Assembly (NCBI GenBank): GCA_020284085.1 | Contig: JACEVL010000147.1 | Coordinates: 1,990,001-2,054,000 of the forward strand | Length of the DNA: 64,000 nucleotides | DNA from: Aporrectodea caliginosa | Lineage: Eukaryota > Annelida > Clitellata > Crassiclitellata > Lumbricidae | Reading direction: 5' to 3' | Shown here: positions 47,691-59,261 of the stretch, one piece after another | Layout: every line of letters begins with the position of its first letter | Position numbering within the stretch: position 1 is the stretch's first letter | Program-made: the position numbers and the translations under genes | The notes under the pieces: model-generated | The model's input: only the letters and a program-made list of their open reading frames with translations | Told to the model about the DNA's origin: nothing | The model's database searches: none

Positions 47691-47904
47691 ATACGGATCA
47701 TATAGGCTAATGTCAAGTCCATTGCTCCCATTAGCCTATAGTGTTAGGCCTAGTCCAAAGTGATGTTATGTCCTCATTTATGTTGTCTATATCCGTTATA
47801 GTCTTGGTCTGCCTTTTTGTTTCTCCAGTGCCAGCGCTTCCGTCTCAGGCTGGATGTGAGGTTGATTGTCAGCTGCTGCTGCGCTGCAGCAGAAACGTTG
47901 TCAG

Positions 47905-48155
47905 CGCCATCATCATCATCATCATCTGTACCACTATCACAATCATCATCACCATCTGTACCACTATCACAATCATCATCATCTTCACCATCATCACCTG
48001 TACCACTATCACCATCATTATCACCACCTGTACCACTGGCACTATCACAATCATCATCTGTAACACTATCACCATCATCATCATTTGTACCACTATCACA
48101 ATCATCATCATCATCTTCACCATCATCATTACCGTCATTATCGTCATCAAGCATC
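47905..48155. repeat. (ATC)n-rich minisatellite
   Basis: Units of TGTACCACTATCACAATC plus ATCATC. All frames on both strands are open, giving Ile/Thr, Ser/Pro and Asp/Gly ORFs with no other content. Confidence 0.95.
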
Positions 48156-48300
48156 AATCGATGGTGCTGAAACTGCTGATCGAGCAGCTGTAAGTGAAGT
48201 ACTTGCTCAAGGTCACTACACAGTAACCGTCTCAGAGGAGCAGGATCAAACCCTTGCTCTCCGTGTTATAAGCCAAGTGCTCTAAGCCTCTAACGAATCA
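48150..48300 (-). mobile_element. tRNA-derived SINE, family A
   Basis: AAGCATCAATCGATGGTGCT to ATCAGTCATTGCC, minus orientation, boxes partly mutated. Confidence 0.75.
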
Positions 48301-48734
48301 GTCATTGCCTTGTTCACAGCAAAACCATTTAGGGTAAAACAAAAGTTCATGAACAAACTGAAGACGAATGAAAGGTCTTGGCCATTTTCAGGAGATCCTT
48401 CATGGCCTAGAACTCATTGCTAACAGGCAAAAGTGACTATCACTTCACGAGGTCAATGGAAACTTTGCTTTGTGACTACAAAAAAGTTTTGACAACTCCA
48501 CTTTGAGTTGATAGACCATTACTGGTAACAGTCAGTCTCTGATACCAGTTAAACAATTAATATGTAGGCCTATGAGTGGAGTATGATGATGATTAATAAT
48601 AACAATAATATTAATAATTGCAGATCCAGCATTTTAACGCGGTTACCTGTATGGTTGCCTTTACCAACTGAGACCTCGACGAATAGGGCCCAATCCAGAC
48701 AATAATTATTCTGCACCTTGTCTCTAATTATGAA

Positions 48735-48920
48735 CAGGGCCGCATTAAGGCTTGTGCAGGCCCGCGGGTGCTGTGATTAGGTCTACTTTCCAAAGGCCCC
48801 AGGCCCTCCTCTGACAACCACCGATCCACCACGCACATATTTATGAAATGTGGGCCCCTCAAAACTGCGGGCCCGGGTGCTGCAGCACCCTTAGCACCCC
48901 CCCCCCTTAAGGCGGGCCTG
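48735..48920. mobile_element. hAT-like MITE (186 bp)
   Basis: CAGGGCCGCATTAAGG and, inverted, CAGGCCCGCCTTAAGG; perfect 8-bp duplication ATTATGAA. Confidence 0.95.
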
Positions 48921-49389
48921 ATTATGAAGTCCCTGAGAGATCCTTTGTAGTACCTTGGGTATAAAAAAGCAATAAACATTGTAATAAAAATTATAATTTT
49001 AATAATAATAATTGTAATAATAACAATAACTTTAATAATAATAATAATAATTTCAATAATAATAACTGTAATACCAATAATAACTGCAATAATAATAATA
49101 ATAACCCCAAGGATCAAAGGTACCTCATGTAAAAAACAAACAATAATAAACAATTAAGTTAGCAACTAAGATGTACAAGTGGATAATAATTAATAATAGT
49201 AATAATAATGATCATCATCCATACATTCAGAATTTTATGGTTAAAAAATAATAATAGACCTAAAAACATTAACATCAATGCCAGGACTATGCAACAGAAG
49301 CAGCAAATGTTAAACAACAAAAACCAGACACTGAAACTTCTCCAATATTTCTTTCACATTCGTCCTATGGTGAAAGAGAGTCAAGGCGA

Positions 49390-49488
49390 TTGGTTGAGCT
49401 ATGAGTTTTGCGGACAGCAACATTTAAAGCAACAAAACAGTTTTGTTGCTTTAAATGTTGCTGTCCACAAAACTCATAGCTCAACCAA
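49390..49488. repeat. Near-perfect 99-bp palindrome
   Basis: Two 49-nt arms (TTGGTTGAGCTATGAGTTTT ... GCAACAAAAC) differ at one base and are separated by a single A at 49439. It forms a long hairpin if transcribed; both strands carry mirror ORFs. Confidence 0.97.
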
Positions 49489-49906
49489 GTAACATTACAA
49501 TAGATGACCCAAACTGAACTTGACACAGATGTGCTTTCAAAACACGAAATTAGGCGAGGCAAAGCAAGTGCCTTGAACTCGCATGCTTTCAATTAATAAA
49601 CTACATACGCAAACAACCACAGTTCAATGGTTTACTAACAGCTGAGATAACTACTGAGAAATCAATGAGAGTCACTAAGGCTTCTACTCCAGACTTCACA
49701 CTGCTATATCTGTTCTCGAAGACCTTAAATCACGTAGAGAGAAAGAAGTTTATTCTGTCAACACATATCGAAGGTCTTTAGAAGATGCAACTGCAGACTT
49801 CTGTAGAGTGTAGACACTTCAGTCTTCTACGATCCAACCACAAAGTACTGTATTATCATTCACCATTTGCTTAAGACCTGGAGAATTAAACATACAAACA
49901 TATATA

Positions 49907-49953
<47 letters not shown>

Positions 49954-49956
<3 letters not shown>

Positions 49957-50547
49957 GCACGTAGCCAGACTTAAATTCAAGAGGAGGCAACTTCACAGAC
50001 CATTTGCAAAATCCTGGTTATTGGGGTCAATAGTCAATGGAAGTTCCAGTATATAATAAAAAGAACCAATAGTAAAACAAAGTTTTTTACTATATCCATC
50101 TAGTATCCTATAATGCGTCTTACGAAGCAGTTACCTCTACAAATATATAGTCCGCGTTCATTTTACAACATAGCGTCCGTTTAATCAAGCACCGCACCTG
50201 TTTCTGTTGCAGCCAATGGCAACGCTGGCCAATCACAACGCTGCGTGTCGGAAAAGCGGATTCCCCGATTCGAAAAGTTGAGTCCCCGATTCTATAAGCT
50301 AGCCTTTTTTGGGGGAGCTGAAATTTTGATAGAATGAAGTGTGTGCGAGGGCGAGTCTGTCTGCCAAGTTTCACGACGATTGAATGATTGTAAGTGATCG
50401 AACTAGTCGTCGCAAGATTTGACTTTTTAGCCTGTGGCTAAATCAAACATTCAAGCAATCAAGCAAGCAAGCAAGATTCCCGCAAGTTAAACTAGATGGA
50501 TAAAAACAGCAACTGCCTCCTCGTACCTCAATGTAGCTACGCCTATG
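49954..50547. mobile_element. Longer relative of the element at 17-179
   Basis: CAGGCACGTAGCCAGAC to GTAGCTACGCCTATG in reverse orientation, with an extra 430 bp inside. A (TA)n run at 49905-49953 abuts its left end. 49500-49900 holds no gene. Confidence 0.8.
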
Positions 50548-50594
50548 TATATACATATATATAACGTCATTAACTTATAATTTATTCTTATTCG

Positions 50595-50865
50595 TTTTCA
50601 TACGACTGTAGGATTAGCATGCTGGACTGTCAACTGAGCAGTCGGTCTTCAAATCCTCACCACGGCAAAAATCTGTTTCGAGATTTCTGTTTCATCTGCA
50701 CCTCCTTGCCAACTCAGCTATGATGAGTACACTGACCGTACAACATTGGTTTGAAGATGAGATGATAAGAGAGAGAGGACGGGTCACTCATCCTCATGTG
50801 CTGAGGCTAAGAAAGTGAAGCTGGTAGTACTTAACACTCAAGACTGCATCCCAGGTTAGCTTTAG
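50595..50865 (+). mobile_element. tRNA-derived SINE, family B
   Basis: TAGGATTAGCATGCTGGACTG (A-box region, mutated) and GGTCTTCAAATCCTC (B box), body ATCTGCACC...GCTATGATGAGTACACTGACC in parts. Confidence 0.8.
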
Positions 50866-50899
50866 GAACTGCTCTTCTTCCTTTTCATATGCCTATAAG

Positions 50900-51339
50900 C
50901 ATGGGCGTCCGGAGGGGAGGGGCAAGGATTTTGTCCTTCTGGATTTTGGACATATTAAAAAAAATTACTTATCATCTTAGATTTTAACAATGAATGGCTA
51001 TGATTTTTTTCCTCAGTTTTATTCTTTATCCAAACTAGTCAAGATAACCTGAAATATTAAAAATATATAAAAACATTGACACTTTTAACAGTTTTGTGTT
51101 TGAAATAAACGTTCAGATATAGCCGGAAACGGATCCCAGAATGCTAAAAACAGGCTCCATATCATGTCAAATGCTTCCGAAAACGCTGGTGGCTGTTGGG
51201 ATCCGCACCAAACCCTAATCGCGGCAGTGAGTGTTGAGGTGACGTGACAAGTTGCTTTCGGCACCCTTGTTGGTCCCTGTGCCAACAATTCAAACTTTGC
51301 CCCCCTTAAATATCCCCCAAATTCCTGTGGTCACCCATG
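50900..51339. mobile_element. Dispersed 450-bp hAT-like element, copy 2
   Basis: CATGGGCGTCCGGAGG to GTGGTCACCCATG; flanks CCTATAAG and TCTATGAG agree in 6 of 8 bases. Interior as at 1553-2004. 51340-51900 shows no gene. Confidence 0.75.
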
Positions 51340-51914
51340 TCTATGAGTATATTGGTAAGGTAATATACTCTGTTCACTGTTAACAGCGTAAGGTATGTAA
51401 GACAATTTAAGAGCTGTGGATTTATACTTTCCACAATCTGTTGTTTAATAACAATAATATTCGTCAGTCCATTCTTCCTTACAGTGATGGGAATCCATTG
51501 CAGATATCAAGTTACCATCGGTAGTCCCGGCTCCAGCCAGTGATGATCTCATGAACTCTGCCTCGAGCTCCTCTATCTATCACCTTTCTATCTGTCCCGT
51601 CCAATTTCAAAGTTCCCTTCTTCAAGAATTCCTACCCTGATCCATCCAATTCTCCACTTTCTGATATCTCTTTTCCTAAATGAAACCCCACCTTAGCTCC
51701 ACTACTTCCTTCTCTCCCTGGTCCAATCAAACCTGGATCTTCATATGTTTCTCTGATATGACTTTGCTTTCACAAATGAGCTGAGACCATACACTTAGCG
51801 GTTAGGTAGCCTTAAAAAAATTAAAGTGGGTTACAATTATAATTATGAAGTCTAAAAGAAACATACATTATCACCAATCTAAGAAAGTACTGCTTCAAAT
51901 GAAAGCAGCTGTTT

Positions 51915-52170
51915 CTATCTTTCATCTTTGACACCAACATTGTTGGAAGCAATGCCTTCACTGCTCAAGGATGAGGGAAACCACAAATTGTTACCATTTT
52001 CTTCGTTAGTCACGACTTCTTGGATCATCTGCAGCATGGTGCAATCGTTGCACAGACCACGCAAGCTTTCATGAGGGCCACGTGGCTCACAAAAGTCGGT
52101 CACGTTTGTAAGAGCATGTAGCCCTGGAATGGCGAATGGCTCATTCACGTCACTAGGTCCAGTGATGCAG
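51915..52170 (-). CDS. Unrecognised ORF, possibly a 3' exon
   Basis: Minus-strand frame open from about 52170 to a stop at 51915, with AWNCITGPSDVNEPFAIP, then CEPRGPHESLRGLCNDC and MLQMIQEVVTNEENGNN. The composition is protein-like and not repeat-derived. A possible acceptor (GTAATGAG) lies upstream. It might belong with the THAP-like exon 1.3 kb away on the same strand, but no joining phase could be shown. Confidence 0.3.
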
Positions 52171-52669
52171 TTCCAAGCTCATTACCTACAGCACATCACA
52201 AGAACTTGGTTCACCGTTAACTATTCACTTAACAGCAGTTACACTATTTGTTTTCCCTAATTTTTAATATTTATTTTTCACTAAATTTTAATACTTATGA
52301 TTGTTAAGATCATTATTGTTTTATCAATTTATTAGTCTTGCAAAATGAATAGAATACAAAAATTCATAACCACTCTGCATTAAAACCTAAATTGCCCTGT
52401 TATTGATTAATAATGCATCAGTGGCTCATTTCTTGAATGCAACTTTCACATGTATGGATAGCACTTCATGTAAGTAGTTGTAACCGATAACTCAAAGTAA
52501 TCCAGTTAGAGCATATGCCATGATTAAAATCTTACCAGGGTACATCTGTAGTAAATGGGCTACATTTAACATTTGTTTCTAGTTCATCCCTTCATCTCTT
52601 ATTTATTTTTGCAAATCTGGGACAAGAGTCACATCAGGCACATGCAAGTGAAAATGTACAACAGAACAA

Positions 52670-53170
52670 AGTAAGTAAGAATATTTTTCATTGAGAAGTA
52701 CTAGCAAACGCATAGCACTGTACATGGCAAGATAAATACATTCAAACAAACAAACAAATTTATATATACAAGCAAAGAATTGAATCATTTGAATGAGAGA
52801 AGTTAATATATCAAATTCAAATCAAATCAAATTTATTTCGAATCGATTCCATTAGCAGTGAATACAATGTACACGTGTGAGTTATACTGTCATTAACAGT
52901 TAACATTTCGTAAGCGCCATTAATTAGAAACAAAATTGAAGACGTTATTGTCTAACATGATAAATGATCAGAGGAACCTAGAGGAGGAAGAGTAAGGGCT
53001 AGTCATAGAGAAAATGAAGAGCTAAAATAGACTGATTTAGGGAAAACATAGTTTATTTGTATAGCATCCCCGCAAGGAAGCATTTCTGAGTCAGGTTGTC
53101 AAACATGGGAAGCTCATGGTTATGGGACCGTGGCCGCAGCGAGTGTGCTTGATAGGCGGTAACAATTTAT
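52670..53170 (-). mobile_element. LINE 3'-end fragment
   Basis: AAGTAAGAATATTTTTCATTG, GCATAGCACTGTACATGGC and CAAGGAAGCATTTCTGAGTC match 31205-31620 and, more distantly, the 3' UTR of the LINE at 43195-43470. Confidence 0.75.
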
Positions 53171-53454
53171 GCAACACATGGCAAGGATTGTGCACTGTGC
53201 AGAATACAGGCAAAGAGTTATGGATAATATTAATAGTTTATAATAATATTAATATTAGTTAATTAAGAATGTGAAACTCAGAGGTATTATGGACAGAAGA
53301 TGAAATTTATCTACAAAGTGTAAAACACAGCGTACCTCTTCACAGCACTTGCTACAAAACACGGCTCTGTACGACATCCTCGCGCAGAGCATGTCACGTT
53401 GATGAGGGAAGAAACCTTTTCTTCCAGTCGCTTCCTAAAGCTTACGGGAGGATT

Positions 53455-53733
53455 TCAAACTTGAAATCTCCTTGTCTCCTCTTCCATATCGTTGGCCAGG
53501 AATCTGTTAAGCAACATGACAATTGAATTCATCTCTTCTGCACCAATATTAACGATTAAAGGAATGGTGACCGAATGAAGGCGCCATGCAGGTCGCCATT
53601 CCATGCGATTTACTGCTGTAACCCATTTACTCAGCTTCTCCTCTCGCTTTCGTCCAAGAGGAAACCGATAAAAATTAATTTCTTCATCGTTTCTATGTCT
53701 GTTCGTACAACCTTTCACACAAGTCGACGGCAT
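53455..53733 (-). pseudogene. THAP-type zinc finger, degenerate or split
   Basis: MPSTCVKGCTNRHRNDEE, INFYRFPLGRKREEK and KWVTAVNRMEWRPAW match the first two thirds of a THAP DNA-binding domain (C-x3-C, FYRFP, the KW block, W-x-P). The end that should read C-S-x-H-F reads L-H-S-V-T-I, so the last two zinc ligands are absent unless a spliced exon supplies them. THAP domains occur in host factors and in P-element-type transposases; the LINE-rich setting favours a mobile origin. Confidence 0.6.
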
Positions 53734-53949
53734 TTTAACATTTGTTTTGACTTACGTAAACATTGTCACGTGATCCAGAGTAAATGCTCCTATTTAAAAT
53801 TGGCCAGGCACGTTACTTTCGGAAAACAATGTACATTTAGCTTCCACAGGTTATATTTTAGGTCTAATACCTCTATTCACAAAATAATGTACGATATTTA
53901 ACTTCTCCTCTTTCAAGTCAAGGACCTATTATGTAAGTTATTATGTAAG

Positions 53950-54750
53950 TCATGGTCCATCATCTGATCAACTATCACTAGTCCGTTCTATTGATTGTCT
54001 TGCTTCTGATCTTCACTACTGGATGTCGACTAACCGACTCTGCCTAAATGCTACAAAGACTCAGTTGATCTGGTTTGGGACTAGACAACAGATTTCCAAA
54101 CTTGACTTTCATTTGCTAACTGAGAAATTCCCTGCTTCTTTCAACTGAAGCGTCTCAGAGCCATCAGACGATCGGTCTCTTCCTCTGTCTTTTCCACCAT
54201 AGTACATGCTTTTATCTGTTACCGACTTGACTACTGCAACTAACTTCTTATGGGCCTCCCGAAACGGCGTCTTTCCCCCTTCAATCGGTCTTAAATGCTT
54301 CAGCTAGGCTCATAGCCCGACTCCCTCGCTTTTCGCATATCTCTACATATATGCTTGATGTCTTGCACTGGCTTCCTATCACTGTGCGCATCCATTATAA
54401 GATCCTCTTTCTAGTCTCAAAGGCGCAGCTGATCAGTGCCCCAAAGTATCTTTCTGACTATATGCAAAGGCCGCTATCTTTGACCTCATCTCGTTCCTTG
54501 CGCTCTGCTGATTGGCTAGATCTTTTTGTTCCTAGGACTAGGACTGCCTTGGCTCAACGCCGGGCATTTGCTGTGGTTGGTCCCTCTACTTGGAATGACC
54601 TTCCCCTCATTAAGGGCTAAACTAATCACTAGTTTTTCTTCTTTGGTCTCTCGTTCTTTAAAGACATTTCTTTTCCCCCGGGGTTTTCGTGCTGAGAGCG
54701 CTTCCGAATAGTTATTCTGAGAGAGGCGCTATATAAATCTTTAGATACAA
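53950..54750 (+). pseudogene. CR1/L2-like LINE, RT thumb to 3' end
   Basis: Plus-strand pieces in shifting frames: LHYWMSTNRLCLNATKTQLI, then LHWLPITVRIHYKILFLVS, SLRSADWLDLFVPRTRT, RRAFAVVGPSTWNDLP. The 3' tail TTTCTTTTCCCCCGGGG ... GAGAGGCGCTATATAAATC ends at about 54750 with ATACAATACAAT. Several stops and frameshifts; 5' truncated. Confidence 0.9.
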
Positions 54751-55239
54751 TACAATACAATATAATGTAACGTCGTTGTACCACATATAATATACTATAT
54801 GTGGCTGTACCAGTTTTTGGGCGATAATCGGGGTCATATCCAAATGTCAGATCCAAATGTCTGTGAATAATTTTACCTCCCACGCATAATGTTCTTCTCC
54901 ACTGATTAATTTGATTTTCCTAATTTTAATACAGATTTTGATTTACCTAATTTAGTTAAGATTTTGTTAAAATCTTTGAAGTCAGCCATCGGTTGACGCT
55001 GGTGCCCTGCAGTAACTGTACTACACCAAACGGAGCCTGAATGAAGTAAGTAAGTAAGCAAGTATATCCTACTATGCAACTGAGGTTTCAGATAATTCGA
55101 CTAGGCCTATGCCACGCCCCGCTGATTTTACATGATGTGGATTTGACGCCACATTGGAACTTTAATCTCCGTACATTTCCCACACTAGTTATAGGCTGTG
55201 AATGATCTCAAATCGACACTCTTTACGTTACAAATTAAA

Positions 55240-55390
55240 GAAACGGTAGACGGAATATGCTTTGTAGGCTATTAGCGCCGTGCATCGCAGGCTGTCTGTT
55301 CTGTTAGTAGATAAGGTTTCAATTGCATAACATGTAAATGTACAGCGCAGTGCGTTTGTCAGGCGCTTCAATAAAGAAAAGATTATTATA
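55240..55390 (+). mobile_element. tRNA-derived SINE, family C, 5' truncated
   Basis: GGAATATGCTTTGTAGGCT to CAGGCGCTTCAATAAAG and (ATT)n; the tRNA head is lost. Confidence 0.85.
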
Positions 55391-55751
55391 TTATTATAAT
55401 TATTATTATTACGAGGCAGTGCGCGCGGCAAAACGGAAGCACTCGATAGATGTCACTTAAATAACACTTGTAACGTCGCCAAACAATAAAGGTGTGTACT
55501 AATTCACAATAAATGTAGAACAAAGCTTTTTAATATAGGCGACTGCATGCGATTTTTGAAGCTTAAAACGACAAAACGATTTTTTATGAGTTGCGTGCTG
55601 GTCGAAATAGGCCAACGACAAAATAAGTCTGTATAATATAATTATGACGAAAAGAATGACGAGTTAATATCAATCTTTAATTCACCAAAAAACATTGGTA
55701 GCACAACAACAAAATGAACATGAAAAGCATGAAAAGCAAAACAAGAAAATC

Positions 55752-58505
55752 TCATCCACTTATGGTGTCTGAGAAAACACACAGAAACCTGACAACCTCA
55801 TTGTCATGCGAACGGCATTTGTGCATAAAACGCAGTCTTCTGGAAAACCAACAGTCTTTAATAGTATTTTCATGCATGAATTGCAGTACCGATGCAACAC
55901 TGCTATGACATATTTTGAAAATTTTACATATAGCAGAGCTGTACGTGTACTCTAAGGAGTTCAGCTCACTGTTGGTAGGGCTGATAGCCTCCATTCCATA
56001 CAGGAGAAATGGTTTACAGTGTGCACTAACCAAATACAACAAAACAGGCTCACTAAATTTGTAGCATTTGCTATACAATGAGTTAAATGACCGATAAAAC
56101 TTCACACGCATTTCATGCAAACTAAGTTTAAATGACTTGGCTGCAACCAGAAAACAGCCAAGATATTTTAGCTTGTCCACATAATCGATTTCTACTCCAT
56201 TGACATTGATGTTCTTGCACGCATTACGGAAATGTGATCCAATCCTTATCACTTGAGATTTGGCAACATTTAACTTCATGTCAATACCCTCTAGCTCAAT
56301 AGAGCAAATGTCAACCATAGCTTGGAGATCACACAGGGATGCTGACATTAAGATGAGGTCATCTGCATACATGACACACCCTAAGTAGGTCTCCCCAATT
56401 CTACATCCATGACCGGATCGGCATAGCTTTTCAATTAGGTCGTTAACATAAACAGCAAATAGAACTGGAGATAGAACACCACCTTGCCTAACTCCGCAGG
56501 TTAGAGTTATCATATCTGAAAATATATTGTCCCACCTCACGAAGGCTGCACTGAGACTATACCAGGTTATAAGGGTGGTCAGAACTTCACGAGGAACCTG
56601 TCTGTCCATTAGCTTATTGAACAAAGCAAAGTGATTCACTTTGTCAAAAGCTTTTGACATGTCTAATGCACATAAGTTGATAGTTGACCCATGACTTGTA
56701 AAGTAGTCCACCACTGTTCCGACTGCAAGGATTGCATGTGAACAACCCAATCCCTTTTTGAATCCAAACTGCAAATCAGATGTGCATAAATAGCTGCCAT
56801 AATGCTCCAGCACACACATTTCAAACAGTTTCGATAGATTTGAACTTAATGTGATGCCACGGTAGTTATCACTATTGCCATTGTCTAAGGTAGGCCCTTT
56901 TTCCAGGGGTACAATTATGCCCAAACCAAAACTGGTGGGAACTCTGCCATGCACAAGCATTTGGTTGAATAAAAGTGAGAGCAAAACAACCAGTCTAGGA
57001 TGAGCATGAATTAGATGTTCAGTCTCAATGCGATCCAGACCAGGGGCTTTACCCCGCTTCATTTTACGAATGCATTGGTCAACTAGTTCTACTGTTATCA
57101 CTTTATATTGAGAAGCTGGATTATATTGGCTAAACCTATTGTGAAATCGCTTATTCAGTTTCTCACTGGTTTTTGCATTATTAGGTGAGCAAGCAGTTCT
57201 AAAATTTGAAGCAAAGGCCATAGAAATGTCTCTTGGCTCACTACAACCATCTACAGCTAAGGGAGGTTTATGGTTAGCTTTAAATTTGGCTTGCCAAGTT
57301 TTCCAGAAAGAATTTGTGTCCTTTGCCAGGAGATATTCATGCAAGTCATTAGAAGCATAGGCATCTTCCTTAGATTTCTTGTTCCTAATGGCACGCTTAT
57401 ATTCAGCTTTTGCACACCTTTTGGCATCATGTATTGGTCCCTGACTGGGTCGTCCACATGCTTTCCACAGGTCATGAGCAGCTATAGACTTGTTCTTCAA
57501 ATCCGTGAGCTCACCATCCCAATAGTGCTTATAGTGCGACGCAGTGGTTTTAGGACAGTGTTCATCTGCAGCTTGACACAGTCCATCAACTATCTTGTTA
57601 TAAACAACATCTATGTCATAACCATGATCATGCAAACACCCTACATTACAGTTTGTAAAGATTTTTGATGAATGAATCTGGCCTAAGTATACATTAGTGG
57701 CACTGTAATATGATGCAAGATCAGCTTTATCCCATCTAATACGCCCGGACTTGGTGCTCTTGGGAACCTGCCTAACAAAGTCATCACCATTATCCAGCAG
57801 ACTGTCGGAAAAGTGCAAAACCAGAGGTAAATGGTCAGAAAGATTCATACCACTGTCAATTATCTCTGATGACTCAACTTTATCAAACAGTGCTACATCA
57901 ACAAAGAAATGATCAATAAATGACTTAGAGTTGTTTGCCTCAGACATATATGTGAACCTTGTGGGACTAGCCACTTTGGAGTCACACAGCTTCAGCCTAG
58001 CAGATCTAACAAAGTCATTGAAAATTGCACGACATGATAACTCATTTACAAACTCTAGGTTAAAATCACCTCCAAGAATGACACTACATTCAGGGTAGTC
58101 GCTTAGGATGTTTTCGATGACACCTACTAGGTTCAACAATATGTCATCATAGGCATTGCCACTGCATGTATTTACAGGGAAATAAACATTTATAAACAGA
58201 CGATTCTTAATTTTTACTGCAATGAGTCTATCTAATTTCATCAGTATCTTCAAGTTGCACACAAGCTTGTTGTCCACAAGAATAGCCACCCCTCCAAATG
58301 GCCTACCTCTTAAAACACCTCGACCAAGCACATCAGCCATTGCCGAGCTAGCAACAGCAGTGAATCTGTCACTTATGCCAGACAAACAATCAAGACTGTT
58401 GGGCAGCAACCAGTGTTCTTGGACAAATATTATACAACAGGTTTGGCACAGTTCAGACAACATTGACCGGCCTTGGTTCAGACCATGTAAATTAAAGGAG
58501 CCAAC
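55752..58505 (-). CDS. Non-LTR retrotransposon ORF2: endonuclease and reverse transcriptase, intact frame
   Basis: One uninterrupted frame of at least 903 codons (first ATG at 58463; open to a stop at about 58506). The apurinic-type endonuclease begins before that ATG (GSFNLHGLNQGRSMLSELC), so the ATG is not the real start. Catalytic blocks: QEHWL (about residue 16), GGDFNLEF (133), NLSDHLPLV (210). RT: KAPGLDRIETEHL, FKKGLGCSHAI, ALDMSKAFDKVNH, GVRQGGVLSPVLFAVYVND, YADDLILMSAS (about 700), LKYLGCF. ORF1 is absent next to it; a family C SINE sits at the 5' side. Target-primed retrotransposition enzyme; possibly active as a protein, 5' truncated as an element. Clade not determined. Confidence 0.93.
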   Translation of the reverse strand, partial: VGSFNLHGLNQGRSMLSELCQTCCIIFVQEHWLLPNSLDCLSGISDRFTAVASSAMADVLGRGVLRGRPFGGVAILVDNKLVCNLKILMKLDRLIAVKIKNRLFINVYFPVNTCSGNAYDDILLNLVGVIENILSDYPECSVILGGDFNLEFVNELSCRAIFNDFVRSARLKLCDSKVASPTRFTYMSEANNSKSFIDHFFVDVALFDKVESSEIIDSGMNLSDHLPLVLHFSDSLLDNGDDFVRQVPKSTKSGRIRWDKADLASYYSATNVYLGQIHSSKIFTNCNVGCLHDHGYDIDVVYNKIVDGLCQAADEHCPKTTASHYKHYWDGELTDLKNKSIAAHDLWKACGRPSQGPIHDAKRCAKAEYKRAIRNKKSKEDAYASNDLHEYLLAKDTNSFWKTWQAKFKANHKPPLAVDGCSEPRDISMAFASNFRTACSPNNAKTSEKLNKRFHNRFSQYNPASQYKVITVELVDQCIRKMKRGKAPGLDRIETEHLIHAHPRLVVLLSLLFNQMLVHGRVPTSFGLGIIVPLEKGPTLDNGNSDNYRGITLSSNLSKLFEMCVLEHYGSYLCTSDLQFGFKKGLGCSHAILAVGTVVDYFTSHGSTINLCALDMSKAFDKVNHFALFNKLMDRQVPREVLTTLITWYSLSAAFVRWDNIFSDMITLTCGVRQGGVLSPVLFAVYVNDLIEKLCRSGHGCRIGETYLGCVMYADDLILMSASLCDLQAMVDICSIELEGIDMKLNVAKSQVIRIGSHFRNACKNINVNGVEIDYVDKLKYLGCFLVAAKSFKLSLHEMRVKFYRSFNSLYSKCYKFSEPVLLYLVSAHCKPFLLYGMEAISPTNSELNSLEYTYSSAICKIFKICHSSVASVLQFMHENTIKDCWFSRRLRFMHKCRSHDNEVVRFLCVFSDTISG

Positions 58506-58544
58506 TTAATCAACGCTGTCCGACAAGTGATAGATTAATAATAA

Positions 58545-58757
58545 TAATAATATCTTTTCTTTAATAAGCGCCTGACAAACGCACTGCGCTGTACATTTAC
58601 ATGTTATGCAATTGAAATCTTAACTACTAACAGAACAGACAGCCTGCAATACAACGGCGCTAATAGCAGCCTACAAAGCATATCCGCCCTAACGGGGCTC
58701 GAACTCGGAACCTCTCGGTCTCTGTGCCAGATGTTATCCAATGCGCCACGCCCCCAT
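58545..58757 (-). mobile_element. tRNA-derived SINE, family C
   Basis: Head GCGTGGCGCATTGGATAAC, B box GAGTTCGAGCCCCG, 3' tail CAATAAAGAA-like followed by (ATT)n directly against the LINE's 5' end. LINE-like sequence beyond 58758 could be the missing upstream part (KYPRRKTRTTTPNYQLLRLK), which would make this SINE an insertion into the LINE. Confidence 0.88.
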
Positions 58758-59261
58758 TGGATAATGCTTTCTGCCTTTAGCCTCAGTAGCTGATAATTCG
58801 GTGTTGTAGTCCTCGTTTTTCTCCGTGGGTACTTAGTGGGTGTGTGATGTTGCTCCTTAAATTAGTCAATCTGGTCAGACAAATGGGCTGCTGGGCACCG
58901 ATAACTTTGTGGTTTAACATCTGGAAAAAATCTTTGGAAGTTCAGTTTCAGTTTATTGCTCCCAAATGAATGGTACATGAGATACTTGAATAGTTTTTTT
59001 TATCAACAAGTAATATATACAACAGAAACAGATATTAGTAGGCATTTCTTGGAGTCAATGGGTGCCCTGAAGGGAAAGAAGAATCCCGCTATGTAGGGTT
59101 CCTAAATACAAGATAATTAATAAAGATGGTGGGAGATCGAGAAGTAATTGTTAGAAGTATAAGAAGACAAGCATAATAGGAAACAAAACTAGACAAGAAA
59201 CAAGAAACAAAAACTCTGTTATGTTAAACACATAAAAATTGTGCTGTCCTGTTGTTTCTAG

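Noticed and set aside
47741..48193. ORF beginning with a signal-peptide-like stretch and cysteines
   Set aside because: The hydrophobic start is antisense to a KGRPR-type LINE remnant also seen at 47515-47690, and the rest is an (ATC)n array.
53330..53440. Cys-rich minus-strand reading (LCARMSYRAVFCSKCCEE) as a second THAP exon
   Set aside because: Open frame with a plausible acceptor, but no family match and no phase link to the THAP-like ORF that I could establish.
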